The position numbers were made by a program, and so were the translations under genes. From Halonotius roseus (GTDB lineage: Archaea > Halobacteriota > Halobacteria > Halobacteriales > Haloferacaceae): a stretch of DNA of 64,000 bases. Positions 8,115-17,095 of the stretch are shown one piece after another. The stretch's first letter is position 1. Every line of letters begins with the position of its first letter. The DNA lies in NCBI RefSeq assembly GCF_006861655.1, contig NZ_SESI01000001.1, forward strand, positions 818,328 to 882,327, written 5' to 3'. The notes under the pieces were generated by a model. That model was not told where the DNA came from. It ran no database searches and worked only from the letters and a program-made list of their open reading frames with translations.

Positions 8115-8690
8115 TCACTTCGAGCGACGCGGTCGTGTTGACCCCTGCCGACCCCGGCTGGGGCTGTCGCGTGGACACCGCCAGCCCAGCGGCTTCAGCT
8201 TGCCTCGGTAGAACTCGGTCAGACTGTCGGCGAAAAACACCTCAAAGCTTCCTCGGTAGCGGGCGGATGCACTCGTTGTCGACAGCGGGGCTCGGCGGAG
8301 CACGATCGCCACTGAACCGGCCGGAAGCGTGTACGCCGTAACCGACCCTTCGGCGACACAGGTTCGCTGCCGTGTCGCGCGGCCCTCGGTCGCGGTTGGA
8401 TGATCGGGCTGGCTCGTCCCGTCGGATTTGTATTTCCGAAGCTGTAGCTGCTGGGTGGAAAGGCCCTTGAGCTCGACACAGAGCTGTTTCCACTGCCGAA
8501 CCCGGTAGCGGACATCCGCGGTGTTCGGGAGGTGGGTATTGTTGAAGTCGGTCGCAAGATGGGATGTGAGCGTCTCGATCACCGATTCGAAGGAGCGATC
8601 GGTTGGATCGGCGATAACAAGCGAGATCGCAGGGATGGTTCCATCCGGAAACCGATCCTCGTAATCCTTTAACAGCTGTTTGACCCCCAT
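8115..8690 (-). CDS. hypothetical protein with basic C terminus
   Basis: 191 residues, start ATG at 8688-8690. I do not recognise it. It lacks membrane helices and a signal peptide. The C-terminal 30 residues are Arg/Pro/Ser-rich (WRCPRDSPSRGRQGSTRPRRSK), unlike the acidic proteins around it, so either the 3' end is frame-damaged or the gene was acquired. It is convergent with the DUF2103 gene (6-nt gap). Coding status is moderate: codon use is less GC3-rich than its neighbours. Confidence 0.5.
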   Translation of the reverse strand: MGVKQLLKDYEDRFPDGTIPAISLVIADPTDRSFESVIETLTSHLATDFNNTHLPNTADVRYRVRQWKQLCVELKGLSTQQLQLRKYKSDGTSQPDHPTATEGRATRQRTCVAEGSVTAYTLPAGSVAIVLRRAPLSTTSASARYRGSFEVFFADSLTEFYRGKLKPLGWRCPRDSPSRGRQGSTRPRRSK

Positions 8691-8937
8691 CTATCAGTCC
8701 CCCCGCGGTTGGGGAATCATAGGATCAGCGAGTATATAGTTCTGATTGTAGATCACTATTCACTCTGTCTCAGTATCATATTGGCACCCGACTGTTCCAG
8801 CCAGCAGACAGTGGGATAAACGAGCCGACGATCACACCATCGTGGCGACAAATCCGATCGACCATACCGCGCCGACAACGAACTCGATCGCCACCAAACC
8901 CGAATCATTCTTAGGGTGCGATGCCCATACCAACTGT

Positions 8938-10746
8938 ATGGAACTCAACGCGCAGATCGCGCTGACCGTGCTGATGGGGGTGTTCCTCGTCGCGGTCGCC
9001 ACGTTCCTCACACGGATCGAGAACTGGCGGTCGTACACCCCTGTTGGCGGCGGGGGCTCGTTCATCGAGGAGTCCGGCTACATCGACGAAGAGAAACCGG
9101 CCGGGATCGTCCGGTGGCTGACGACCGTCGACCACAAGGATATCGGTATCCTCTATGGGTTGTACGGCGTTATCGCCTTCGCAGTCGGCGGCCTGATGGT
9201 CACGATCATGCGGTTCGATCTCGTGACCTCCTCGTCGCTGCTCGGCACATCGACGTACAACGCCTTGCTGACGAGCCACGGGATCACGATGCTGTTCCTC
9301 TTTGGGACGCCGATCATCGCGGCGTTTGCCAACTATCTCATCCCGCTGATCATCGGGGCCGACGATATGGCGTTCCCCCGGATCAACGCCATCGCCTTCT
9401 GGCTGCTGCCGCCGGCGGCGTTGCTGATCTGGGCGGGCTTTTTCGCTAAGCCGCTCGGGCTGTTCGGGCCTGCTCAGACGGCCTGGACGATGTACACGCC
9501 GCTGTCGCTCGGGGCGGCCGGGCCGAGTGCCGACGCCGTCGGCGGAGCCGGCGTCGACCTCATGCTGCTCGGACTGCATCTCTCCGGGGTTGCGGCGACG
9601 ATGGGGGCGATCAACTTCATCGCCACAATCTTTACCCAACGCGGTGACGAGGTCTCCTGGGCCAACCTCGACATCTTCTCGTGGACGATCCTCACCCAGT
9701 CAGGGCTGATCCTGTTTGCGTTCCCGCTGCTCGGCAGCGCGCTGCTCATGCTGTTGGCCGACCGCAACTTCGGCACGGCGTTCTTCCTGACTGATGGCGG
9801 CAACATCCTCTGGCAGCACCTGTTTTGGTTCTTCGGCCACCCCGAGGTCTACATCCTCGTGTTGCCGATGATGGGGATTGTGAGCTACGTCCTCCCGCGG
9901 TTTGCGGGCCGGAAGCTGTTTGGCTTCAAGTTTGTCGTCTACTCCACGCTGGCGATCGGGGTTCTATCCTTTGGTGTCTGGGCCCACCACATGTTCGCCA
10001 CCGGGATCGACCCCCGCATCCGGGCGTCGTTCATGGCGGTATCGATGGCGATTGCGATACCCTCAGCGGTGAAGACGTTTAACTGGATTACGACGCTGTG
10101 GAACGGTCGGGTACGGCTGACGACGCCGATGCTGTTCTGTATCGGGTTCATCTCGAACTTCATCATCGGCGGCGTCACCGGGGTCTTCCTCGCGTCGATC
10201 CCGATCGACCTCGTGCTCCACGACACCTACTACGTGGTCGGCCACTTCCACTACGTCGTGATGGGTGCGATCGCCTTCGCCGGCTTTGCGGGCATCTACT
10301 ACTGGTTCCCGCTTGTCACCAACCGGATGTACCAGGCCAGCCTCGGGAAAGCCCACTTCTGGCTCACGATGGTCGGCAGCAACATCACGTTCCTGGCGAT
10401 GATCCTGCTGGGGTACGGCGGGATGCCGCGGCGGTACGCGACCTACCTGCCGGAGTTTGCGACGCTCCACCAGGTCGCCACGCTCGGAGCCGTACTGCTG
10501 CTGATCGGCCAGATCATCTGGCTGTACAACATGGTCTCCTCGTGGTTTGAGGGCAAACGCGTCGAAAGCGGCGATCCGTGGGATCTCCGCCAGGACAACG
10601 TTCGCACCGTCGAATGGCAGTGGTTCGAGCAGAAACTCGACACACAGATCGCAACCGACGGCGGCGACGAGGATGTCGCAACCGACGGCGGCGAGCCGGC
10701 CGACGAGGCGGAGACGGTTGCTGACGAACGCGACGACAACGCCTGA
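8938..10746 (+). CDS. coxA: haem-copper oxidase subunit I (cytochrome c oxidase type)
   Basis: 602 residues, twelve or more helices. Ligand motifs are visible: the low-spin haem and CuB region HPEVYILVLP (His-Tyr cross-link site), VWAHHMFATG with two CuB histidines, and GHFHYVVMG with the haem histidines. It catalyses O2 reduction to water coupled to proton pumping in the cell membrane. The ATG at 8938 is chosen because upstream codons (a GTG at 8842) encode non-conserved sequence. The acidic C-terminal tail (TDGGDEDVATDGGEPADEAE) is haloarchaeal. Subunit II is not in this window, although small cox-neighbourhood genes follow. Confidence 0.95.
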   Translation: MELNAQIALTVLMGVFLVAVATFLTRIENWRSYTPVGGGGSFIEESGYIDEEKPAGIVRWLTTVDHKDIGILYGLYGVIAFAVGGLMVTIMRFDLVTSSSLLGTSTYNALLTSHGITMLFLFGTPIIAAFANYLIPLIIGADDMAFPRINAIAFWLLPPAALLIWAGFFAKPLGLFGPAQTAWTMYTPLSLGAAGPSADAVGGAGVDLMLLGLHLSGVAATMGAINFIATIFTQRGDEVSWANLDIFSWTILTQSGLILFAFPLLGSALLMLLADRNFGTAFFLTDGGNILWQHLFWFFGHPEVYILVLPMMGIVSYVLPRFAGRKLFGFKFVVYSTLAIGVLSFGVWAHHMFATGIDPRIRASFMAVSMAIAIPSAVKTFNWITTLWNGRVRLTTPMLFCIGFISNFIIGGVTGVFLASIPIDLVLHDTYYVVGHFHYVVMGAIAFAGFAGIYYWFPLVTNRMYQASLGKAHFWLTMVGSNITFLAMILLGYGGMPRRYATYLPEFATLHQVATLGAVLLLIGQIIWLYNMVSSWFEGKRVESGDPWDLRQDNVRTVEWQWFEQKLDTQIATDGGDEDVATDGGEPADEAETVADERDDNA

Positions 10747-10797
10747 TCGGCGCGAGCGAGACGGTCTTTTTTCACCACCAGCTGTTGAGGTGCTGAT

Positions 10798-11301
10798 ATG
10801 CTGCGACGAGACGCGATCCTCGCATCCGGCGGAGTGTTCGTTGCCGGCAGCGTCGTCGGCTGTCTGGGACAGCCAACAGGGTCAGCAGCAGACAACGAAG
10901 AGCCATCAGACAGTGAAGCGAGCGAGATCACCGACGACGCCACACTGGAGGCGACACTCGAAGTCGGCGACGACAGCCGGACGTTGTTTACGACCGGTGA
11001 CATCGCGCGCGTCGGTGCCGTCGCAACACGGCCACAGACCGGGCCGTCGGTGCCGATCGAACTCACCGCGGCGGGAACCGAATCAGTCACCGAGACAGCC
11101 GCCGCTGTCGACCTCGATAGCAGCTACGAGGCGGCAACGGTCACTCTCACCTTCGACGGCGAACGGATCAATCAGTTCGGGATCAACGCCGAGCTCGCAG
11201 CGGAGATGGCGGGCGGCGGGTGGGGTGGTCGGTTCGTCCTCACCTTTGCCGATACGGCCGCGGCCGACGCGTTCCGCGACCGGCTGCTCGCTGAGAGCTG
11301 A
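10798..11301 (+). CDS. predicted lipoprotein near cox genes
   Basis: 167 residues. The N terminus MLRRDAILASGGVFVAGSVVGCLGQ has paired Arg, a hydrophobic stretch and a lipobox-like VGCL, consistent with a lipid-anchored, secreted haloarchaeal protein. The mature part is Ser/Asp/Glu-rich and then forms a beta-rich domain (ATVTLTFDGERINQFGINAELAAEMAGGGWGGRFVLTFADTAAADAFRDRLL). No family recognised. It begins 51 nt after the oxidase subunit I stop and may be expressed with it. A structural or accessory role with the oxidase is a guess from position. Confidence 0.7.
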   Translation: MLRRDAILASGGVFVAGSVVGCLGQPTGSAADNEEPSDSEASEITDDATLEATLEVGDDSRTLFTTGDIARVGAVATRPQTGPSVPIELTAAGTESVTETAAAVDLDSSYEAATVTLTFDGERINQFGINAELAAEMAGGGWGGRFVLTFADTAAADAFRDRLLAES

Positions 11302-11316
11302 CCCGCCGTCGGCTGA

Positions 11317-11400
11317 TTACACCACCAGCACGATGCCGGTCACAAACATCATCAGCGCGATCCCGCCGAGAACAATGCCGAGCAGGTCGCTGTCATCCAT
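11317..11400 (-). CDS. 27-residue membrane peptide
   Basis: A very short reverse-strand frame, ATG at 11398-11400 to TAA at 11317-11319, encodes MDDSDLLGIVLGGIALMMFVTGIVLVV. The first five residues are acidic and polar, and the rest is one hydrophobic helix, the shape of a genuine single-span membrane peptide. Flanked by a plus-strand lipoprotein gene and a cox-cluster gene. Support is composition only. Confidence 0.45.
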   Translation of the reverse strand: MDDSDLLGIVLGGIALMMFVTGIVLVV

Positions 11401-11425
11401 ACCAGAGGTTGGGCTGCCGACCCCA

Positions 11426-11525
11426 AAACGACATCGGTCGGAGAAAATCGAAACAACATCGATCGGACGGAACCGAAACGACATCGATCAGACGAAACGG
11501 AAACAACATCGATCGGACGAAACGG
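11426..11525. repeat. 4 x 25-bp tandem repeat
   Basis: Four head-to-tail copies at 11426-11450, 11451-11475, 11476-11500 and 11501-11525, sharing AAAC(A/G)ACATCG(A/G)TC, with a few substitutions between copies. The array lies 28 bp upstream of the cox-cluster gene and would overlap its promoter or 5' region. It has no spacers and is not CRISPR. Confidence 0.9.
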
Positions 11526-11553
11526 GTAACTGCGTGCCACCCCCAGCCGGTGT

Positions 11554-11871
11554 ATGGCCACAAACGTCGGCGGCCGGCGGCTTGTTGTCGCCCTCTACGG
11601 CGTGATCGTCTGTTTCACCGGGGTTGCCGGCTACCTCGCGGCGGGTGTCGTCGGCGAAATCGAGTCACCCCGATTTTTGTTTCTCATCCCGTTTCCGGCA
11701 ACCCGGCTTGGGTTGGCGGCCTACGGCGCGCTCACGATCGCGCTGATCCTCGGGGTGCTCTTGCTCGCGGTCACCGTCGTCGCCGACCGGGTCGACGATG
11801 TGGAGCCGACACGGAATCCCCCAGCCGAGGAGGACGATTCGACACCAGCCAACGGGTCAGAAAACGAGTAA
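11554..11871 (+). CDS. cox-cluster small membrane protein (DUF7520-like)
   Basis: 105 residues, two hydrophobic helices (about 10-32 and 51-75) and an acidic, polar tail. It opens MATNVGGRRLVVALYGVIVCFTGVAGYLAAGVVG, a sequence I associate with the haloarchaeal 'cox cluster protein' family found beside cytochrome oxidase genes. The function in oxidase biogenesis is unproven. The gene is downstream of coxA in the same direction but separated by the lipoprotein, a reverse-strand peptide and the 25-bp repeat. Confidence 0.7.
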   Translation: MATNVGGRRLVVALYGVIVCFTGVAGYLAAGVVGEIESPRFLFLIPFPATRLGLAAYGALTIALILGVLLLAVTVVADRVDDVEPTRNPPAEEDDSTPANGSENE

Positions 11872-11974
11872 TCGTAGGGTTCCAGCAGCCGGCGGCTGAG
11901 AGTTGAACCAAACGCGCGTCCAGTTCTATGAGCGGTACGCACATCTTTAGTTATTGTACATGATAGTCTCCTGT

Positions 11975-12244
11975 ATGAGTGCCGAGACCGGCGACAGCGA
12001 CGTGTTGACCGCCGCGGTACGGACGGCCGATGGCACCGGATATGCGGCGTACAACGAGCGCGCCGACGGCTCGGACGCACCATTCTATGTTGTCTACGCC
12101 GACAGCGACCGCAGCGAGCGGTACGGCTACATCTGCGGCGGCTGTGGCAGCCTCGCGGTTGGGATGGATCCGATGGGCCGACTCGACTGCGAGGAGTGTG
12201 CCAACAGCCGCAAGGCCGCACAGTGGGACGCCGCCTACCTCTGA
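11975..12244 (+). CDS. small zinc-ribbon protein (DUF5816-like)
   Basis: 89 residues from the ATG at 11975; the upstream in-frame GTG/ATG codons add only seven unlikely residues. The protein has YGYICGGCGSLAVGMDPMGRLDCEEC, two CxxC knuckles of a zinc ribbon, after an N-terminal beta-rich part. The architecture matches small haloarchaeal proteins I believe are classed as DUF5816; that label is from memory. No operon partner; the convergent neighbour is a histidine kinase 21 nt away. Confidence 0.65.
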   Translation: MSAETGDSDVLTAAVRTADGTGYAAYNERADGSDAPFYVVYADSDRSERYGYICGGCGSLAVGMDPMGRLDCEECANSRKAAQWDAAYL

Positions 12245-12265
12245 GTGGGCCCCAACGCACAACGA

Positions 12266-13954
12266 TCAACCACTATTCGCGTCGACGATCGGCGTACCGG
12301 ACAGCAGCACGCGAACCGTACTCCCCTCCGCTGTCGACTCGAAGCTGAGGTCGCCGCCGAGATAGTCGACGATCCACGTCACGATCCAGAGGCCGATCCC
12401 CGAGCCGTGGCGCAGTGGCGTTTCGCTGCCCGCCTCCAGCACATCGAACTCATGGGCCGGGATGCCGGGCCCGTCGTCGCTGATCTCGATGCGAACGACG
12501 CCGTCGTCGACGCTGATCGCAAGCTCGACGCGCGGGCGGTCGGCATCGGTGTGTTCGATCCCATTTTCGAGCAGCTCGGTGAGCAGCCGCCTGAGCAGCG
12601 GCTCGTGGGAGACAACCTGGAGCGTCGCCGGCGTCTGAACGGTGAGCTCACAGTCATAGGTCTCACGGAGCGAGCCGACAACCGAGTCGACGGTCGCAAG
12701 CAGATCAACCTCCTGTCGCTGTTGTTGTGAGGCCCCCAGCACCGTCTCGACCGCACGCGCCTTCGTCGCCGTCCGCTGGGTGTGTTCGATCTGTGTGGCG
12801 ATCCGGTCACGGAGGGTGTCGGTCTCGATCTCCTCGGCGTGGGCGAGGATCGTATCCAGATCGTTCCGCAGGTTGTGTCGCAGTACCCGGGTGAGCACGG
12901 CAAGCTGTTGTTCCCGTGTTTGGCGGTCGGTGATATCCCGCAACAGCACCGTTCGGCCGATCGTGGTCTCATCGCCGTCGGCAACGGCGTCGATGGTCAC
13001 CTCGTAGCGACGGTGACCGTCGGCGGTCGCCAACGAGAGCCGCGTCGGCGAATCGGTCGGCAGCGGGGTGATCCCCGGCAGCACCGCACCCAACTCTTGG
13101 CCGATGATCGCATCGGCCGAGCTGCCGACGATCCGGCTGGCCTCGGCGTTGGCATCGAGAATCCGGTCGTCGGTGTCGATGAGGAATAGCCCGACCGCAA
13201 GCGTTTCGAGCACCTCATCGCGGGCAACGGCGTCGGTCTCCGGAAACGCCGTGAACACCTGATAGCGATCGACAGCGACCACGACGCCGACAGCGGCGAC
13301 ACCAAAGCCGAGAAAGGTCACATCGACCGGCAGGTAGTCAACGGTGTCACCGCCGGCCGTCGGACGACTGATCCGGCTGGCGAACGCCATGAGATACGGC
13401 GCGAGCAGGGCTGTTGTGAGGACGGCAACCTGGCGGTAGCTGACCTGTCGATACCGGCGGGCGAGCCGGACGAGCAGGTAACAGCCGACAACGAGACAGC
13501 CGATCAGGCCGAGTACCACCAGGATAACCACGAGCCAGTAGAGCCCGACGAGGCTGTCGGGGGCGGCTTCGCCGGCAGCCTCCCGAACTAAGATCAGCGT
13601 CGGCAGCAGAGCGATCGGCGTCGCCGCCAGCAGCTCCCGGCGGCGGGTCAGCAGCTCGCTGCGGCCGGTAAACGCGAGGGCGTACCGCAGCCACAGGATC
13701 GGGCCGGCGACGGCCGCGGCGGTGATCGCCAGCCCGCGAAGGTCGCTGCCGAAAACGGGGATAGACGCGTCGACGCCGAGGATCGACGGCCCCAACACGA
13801 GCGTTGCCCAAAGCGTCTGAGAGCCTACCAGGAGGACAAACGGTCGGGCGACCGGGTTCGATCGATACCGGAGGGCGTGAGCGAAGACGGCCAGCAGGCT
13901 CACCAGCGCGCTCGCACGAAGGAGGGCCACGACCGGCAGGCTGTCGAACGCCAT
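12266..13954 (-). CDS. membrane sensor histidine kinase, 7TM-PAS-HK
   Basis: 562 residues. The first ~225 form a seven-helix N-terminal region like the histidine-kinase 7TM sensor domain. A PAS domain follows (about 235-345; LFLIDTDDRILDANAEASRIVG). Then comes the phospho-acceptor helix RVLRHNLRNDLDTILAHAEEI with the His, an N box (LLTELLENGIEHT), and ATP-binding DDGPGIPAHE and GSGIGLWIVTWIVDYLGG. It should autophosphorylate in response to a membrane or intracellular cue; no response regulator is adjacent. Divergent from the MinD-like gene with a 122-bp gap. Confidence 0.9.
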   Translation of the reverse strand: MAFDSLPVVALLRASALVSLLAVFAHALRYRSNPVARPFVLLVGSQTLWATLVLGPSILGVDASIPVFGSDLRGLAITAAAVAGPILWLRYALAFTGRSELLTRRRELLAATPIALLPTLILVREAAGEAAPDSLVGLYWLVVILVVLGLIGCLVVGCYLLVRLARRYRQVSYRQVAVLTTALLAPYLMAFASRISRPTAGGDTVDYLPVDVTFLGFGVAAVGVVVAVDRYQVFTAFPETDAVARDEVLETLAVGLFLIDTDDRILDANAEASRIVGSSADAIIGQELGAVLPGITPLPTDSPTRLSLATADGHRRYEVTIDAVADGDETTIGRTVLLRDITDRQTREQQLAVLTRVLRHNLRNDLDTILAHAEEIETDTLRDRIATQIEHTQRTATKARAVETVLGASQQQRQEVDLLATVDSVVGSLRETYDCELTVQTPATLQVVSHEPLLRRLLTELLENGIEHTDADRPRVELAISVDDGVVRIEISDDGPGIPAHEFDVLEAGSETPLRHGSGIGLWIVTWIVDYLGGDLSFESTAEGSTVRVLLSGTPIVDANSG

Positions 13955-14076
13955 CGGGTGAGCATGTGTTCCGAAACCGGGGGTTTACGCTTGTTGGTCG
14001 CGGCGACCGCGAGACGATCCCGAGAGCCAACATATTAATAACATGATTTATGCATGTGTCGGTGTGAATAGCGGAT

Positions 14077-15006
14077 ATGGGTGAGGGGAGAGTCATCGCA
14101 GTCGCAGGCGCGAAAGGCGGTGTCGGCAAGACGACGACCGCGATCAATCTCGGGGTCTCGTTAGCGCAGACCGGCCAAACTGTCGCCGTCGTCGAACTCG
14201 ATCTTGCGATGGCGAACATCATCGATTTCCTGCAGTTTGAGCCCGACCGCACCCTTCACGACGTGTTATCCGGTACCGCACCAACAACCGAGGCCCTGTA
14301 TCCGATCGACGACCGCATGCACGTGCTGCCCTCCGGTACCGAGTTGGCCGGGTTCAACGCGATCAACGTCGCCGCCCTCGCGCCGGTGATCCGCAGCCTC
14401 CGGCCGGCCTACGATTTCGTTTTGCTTGATACCGCAGCCGGCGTCAGCCCCGAGACGATCTACCCACTCCGGCTGGCCGATGAGGTGTTGATCGTCTCGA
14501 CGCCGCGAGTTGCCGCGATCCGCGACGCGAAAAAGACCATCGAGCTCGCCAACCGCGTCAACGGCGAGGTGATGGGTGCCGTCTTCGTCCGGGCGGGCTC
14601 CGGTCGCGCGCCACCGCCCGAGCGGTTGGCGACGTTTCTCGAAACCGATCTGGTCGGCGTCGTCCCGGAGGATGGGACGGTCGCCGCCGCCCAAGATATG
14701 AGCGAGCCGGTCTGTTTGTTCGATCCCGACAGCCCGGCGGCAACGGCGTACCAGGAGATCGCCGACAGCCTCGTCCTCACCGGGGCGGCAAGCGAGGCGG
14801 ACGAGACGAGCGACGCGGACGACGACACTGTCCTCGGGATGGGCGGTGTCGCCGATCTACAGAACGCCGAAAAGATCGTCAAAAACGCCGCCGATGCCGA
14901 CCCTGATGGGATGAATGGGGCGACCAAGCCGCTTGACGGCAACGAGCTGTCGACCGGCGATCCCGACGACAACGGCTTCGAGTTCGTCAAGCGAAAAGGC
15001 GAGTAG
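14077..15006 (+). CDS. MinD/ParA-family ATPase
   Basis: 309 residues. A deviant Walker A, GAKGGVGKTTTAINL, sits at the N terminus, with the second conserved patch YDFVLLDTAAGVSPET and a phosphate-sensing region VLIVSTPRVAAIRDAKKT. These are hallmarks of MinD-type cytoskeletal ATPases. Beyond residue ~225 the chain continues into an acidic, low-complexity tail ending in NGFEFVKRKGE. Haloarchaea carry several MinD paralogues that influence positioning of the archaellum and chemosensory arrays; which one this is cannot be told. It is a single gene, convergent with acs 21 nt away. Confidence 0.85.
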   Translation: MGEGRVIAVAGAKGGVGKTTTAINLGVSLAQTGQTVAVVELDLAMANIIDFLQFEPDRTLHDVLSGTAPTTEALYPIDDRMHVLPSGTELAGFNAINVAALAPVIRSLRPAYDFVLLDTAAGVSPETIYPLRLADEVLIVSTPRVAAIRDAKKTIELANRVNGEVMGAVFVRAGSGRAPPPERLATFLETDLVGVVPEDGTVAAAQDMSEPVCLFDPDSPAATAYQEIADSLVLTGAASEADETSDADDDTVLGMGGVADLQNAEKIVKNAADADPDGMNGATKPLDGNELSTGDPDDNGFEFVKRKGE

Positions 15007-15027
15007 CTGGCGGCAGCAGCCCGCGAG

Positions 15028-17016
15028 TTAGTCGTCGCCGGCAGCCCGCTGAATATCGTCGACGATCTCAGGATTCCGCAGCGTGCTTGTATCGCCGAGC
15101 TCGTCGTCGTTGGCGATGTTTTCCAAGAGACGGCGCATGATCTTCCCTGAACGGGTTTTCGGGAGTTCCGGCGTGAAGACAACCTTCTCGGGGCGGGCGA
15201 TCGGGCCGATGGCGTCTTCGACACCCTCGATGATCCGATCGCGGAGCGTGTCGTTTTCCTCGTAGCCATCCTCGGTGATGACGTAGGCGTAGACCGCCTC
15301 GCCTTTGATCTCGTGGTCGCCGCCGACGACGGCGGCCTCGGCGACGCCCTCAACGCCGACGATCGCGGATTCGATCTCCATCGTCCCGAGCCGGTGGCCC
15401 GAGACGTTGAGCACGTCGTCGACACGGCCGAGGACGGTGAAGTAGCCGTCGGCGTCGAGTTTCGCGCCGTCCTCGGGGAAGTACACCCAGTCGGCCGAGT
15501 CGTCGCTGTCGACCTGTGAGTATTCTCGCCAGTATTCGTTGATAAAGCGATCGTCGTTTTGGTACAGCGTGCGCAGCATGCCGGGCCACGGCTTGTTGAC
15601 GACGAGATAGCCGGCCTCGCCCGCGCCGACCGGGCTGCCGCGTACGTCGACGATATCCGCACTGATCCCCGGCAGCGGCGGCCCCGCCGAACCGGGTTTC
15701 ATCTCGCCGATCGCCGGCAGCGTCGTCAGCATCATCCCGCCGGTTTCGGTCTGCCACCAGGTGTCGACAACCGGGCAGGACTCGTCGCCGATGTGTTGGT
15801 AGTACCATTTCCACGCGCGTGGGTTGATCGGCTCGCCGACGGTGCCGAGCAGCCGCAACGAGGAGAGATCGTGGGCGTCAGGGTACTTCTCGCCCCACTT
15901 CATGAACGAGCGGATCGCCGTCGGCGCGGTGTACAGTTGGTTGGCTTCGTACTCCTCGATGATCTCCCAGAGGCGATGGCGGTCGGGATAATCCGGCGTC
16001 CCCTCGTACATCATCGTCGTCGTGCCCAAGGCGAGCGGCCCGTAGACGATGTAGGAGTGGCCGGTGATCCAGCCGATATCGGCCGCACAGAAGTAGGTGT
16101 CCTCGGGTTTGATGTCGAGGACGGCATGGGAGGTCCACGTGGCCCACGAGAGGTAACCGCCGGTCGTGTGTTTGACCCCCTTCGGCTGGCCGGTCGTTCC
16201 GGAGGTATACATGAGAAACAGCATATCCTCGGCGTTGCGGGCGACGGGATCGACCGTCTCACCCTCATGGGCGGCGACGAGGTCGGCGTAGGTGTCGTGG
16301 GCCGAGAGATCGTGATCGAAGCTGTCGGCGTCGGGAAGACGGTTGACGACGATCGTATCGGTGTCGTGATCGACGCCGGCCAGTCCCTTGGTCGCTTTCT
16401 CGAAGTGATCCAGCGGATCGCCGCGGCGGTAGTAGCCATCACAGGTGATCAGGTGTTCGGAGTCGGCGGCGTTCATCCGCGTCGCCAGGGCGTCGGCCGA
16501 AAAGCCCGCGAAGACGACCGAGTGGGGCGCGCCGATCCGGGCACACGCCAGCATGGCGATCGGCAGCTCCGGGATCATCGGCATATACAGCGTGACGATG
16601 TCGTCTTCTTCGACGCCCTGAGCGCGAAGCGCGGCGGCGAAGGCGTTGACCTCGTCGTGAAGCTCCTGATAGGTGTAGGTGCGGTTGGCCTCGTCGGTCG
16701 GTTCGCCGACCCACTCGATTGCGGCCTCGTCGCCGCGCTCGTCGAGATGGCGGTCGAGACAGTTCGCCGAGGCGTTCAGTTCGCCGTCGGCAAACCACTG
16801 GTAGAACGGCGGGTTGCTGTCGTCGAGGATTTCCGTATATTCGGTGTTCCAATCGAGCATGTCGGCGGCGCCCGTCCAGCAGTCCGGCCAGTTGGCCTCA
16901 AACTCATCGTAGATATCGGGGTCGGTGACGTTTGCCTGCTCGACAAAATCGGCTGGCGGTTCGAAGGAATCCTGTTCGGCGAGTCTGGCTTCGAGTTCGA
17001 CATCAGGATCAGCCAT
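15028..17016 (-). CDS. acs: acetate--CoA ligase (AMP-forming)
   Basis: 662 residues, the usual length for acetyl-CoA synthetase. It makes acetyl-CoA from acetate, ATP and CoA via an acetyl-adenylate. Visible motifs are MYTSGTTGQPKGVKHTTGG (P-loop-like adenylation motif), WWQTETGG, and the acetylation-sensitive lysine in PKTRSGKIMRRLL near the C terminus. The N-terminal extension (MADPDVELEARLAEQDSFEPP) is acidic. A TATA-like TTTATC sits about 30 nt upstream of the ATG at 17014-17016, so transcription is probably leaderless, and a palindrome lies upstream of that. Confidence 0.95.
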   Translation of the reverse strand: MADPDVELEARLAEQDSFEPPADFVEQANVTDPDIYDEFEANWPDCWTGAADMLDWNTEYTEILDDSNPPFYQWFADGELNASANCLDRHLDERGDEAAIEWVGEPTDEANRTYTYQELHDEVNAFAAALRAQGVEEDDIVTLYMPMIPELPIAMLACARIGAPHSVVFAGFSADALATRMNAADSEHLITCDGYYRRGDPLDHFEKATKGLAGVDHDTDTIVVNRLPDADSFDHDLSAHDTYADLVAAHEGETVDPVARNAEDMLFLMYTSGTTGQPKGVKHTTGGYLSWATWTSHAVLDIKPEDTYFCAADIGWITGHSYIVYGPLALGTTTMMYEGTPDYPDRHRLWEIIEEYEANQLYTAPTAIRSFMKWGEKYPDAHDLSSLRLLGTVGEPINPRAWKWYYQHIGDESCPVVDTWWQTETGGMMLTTLPAIGEMKPGSAGPPLPGISADIVDVRGSPVGAGEAGYLVVNKPWPGMLRTLYQNDDRFINEYWREYSQVDSDDSADWVYFPEDGAKLDADGYFTVLGRVDDVLNVSGHRLGTMEIESAIVGVEGVAEAAVVGGDHEIKGEAVYAYVITEDGYEENDTLRDRIIEGVEDAIGPIARPEKVVFTPELPKTRSGKIMRRLLENIANDDELGDTSTLRNPEIVDDIQRAAGDD

Positions 17017-17069
17017 TGGTGTCTGATTTCAGTTGATTATCCATGATAAATCTACCCACCCGTTTTCAG

Positions 17070-17083
17070 CCGATTGGAATCGG
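17070..17083. promoter_or_regulatory. palindrome upstream of the acs promoter
   Basis: CCGATT-GG-AATCGG, a perfect 6-bp inverted repeat with a 2-nt centre, sits about 18 bp upstream of the putative acs TATA box (minus-strand TTTATC, about 17046-17052). Position and symmetry suit a transcription-factor site for acs; the factor is unknown. Confidence 0.4.
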
Positions 17084-17095
17084 GGCGGTGACCAT

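Noticed and set aside
8842-8937. Upstream GTG start for cytochrome oxidase subunit I
   Set aside because: The added residues (MATNPIDHTAPTT...) are non-conserved and the ATG at 8938 begins the normal first helix.
15559-17046. 495-codon plus-strand frame opposite acs
   Set aside because: Shadow frame; acs carries the adenylation motifs.
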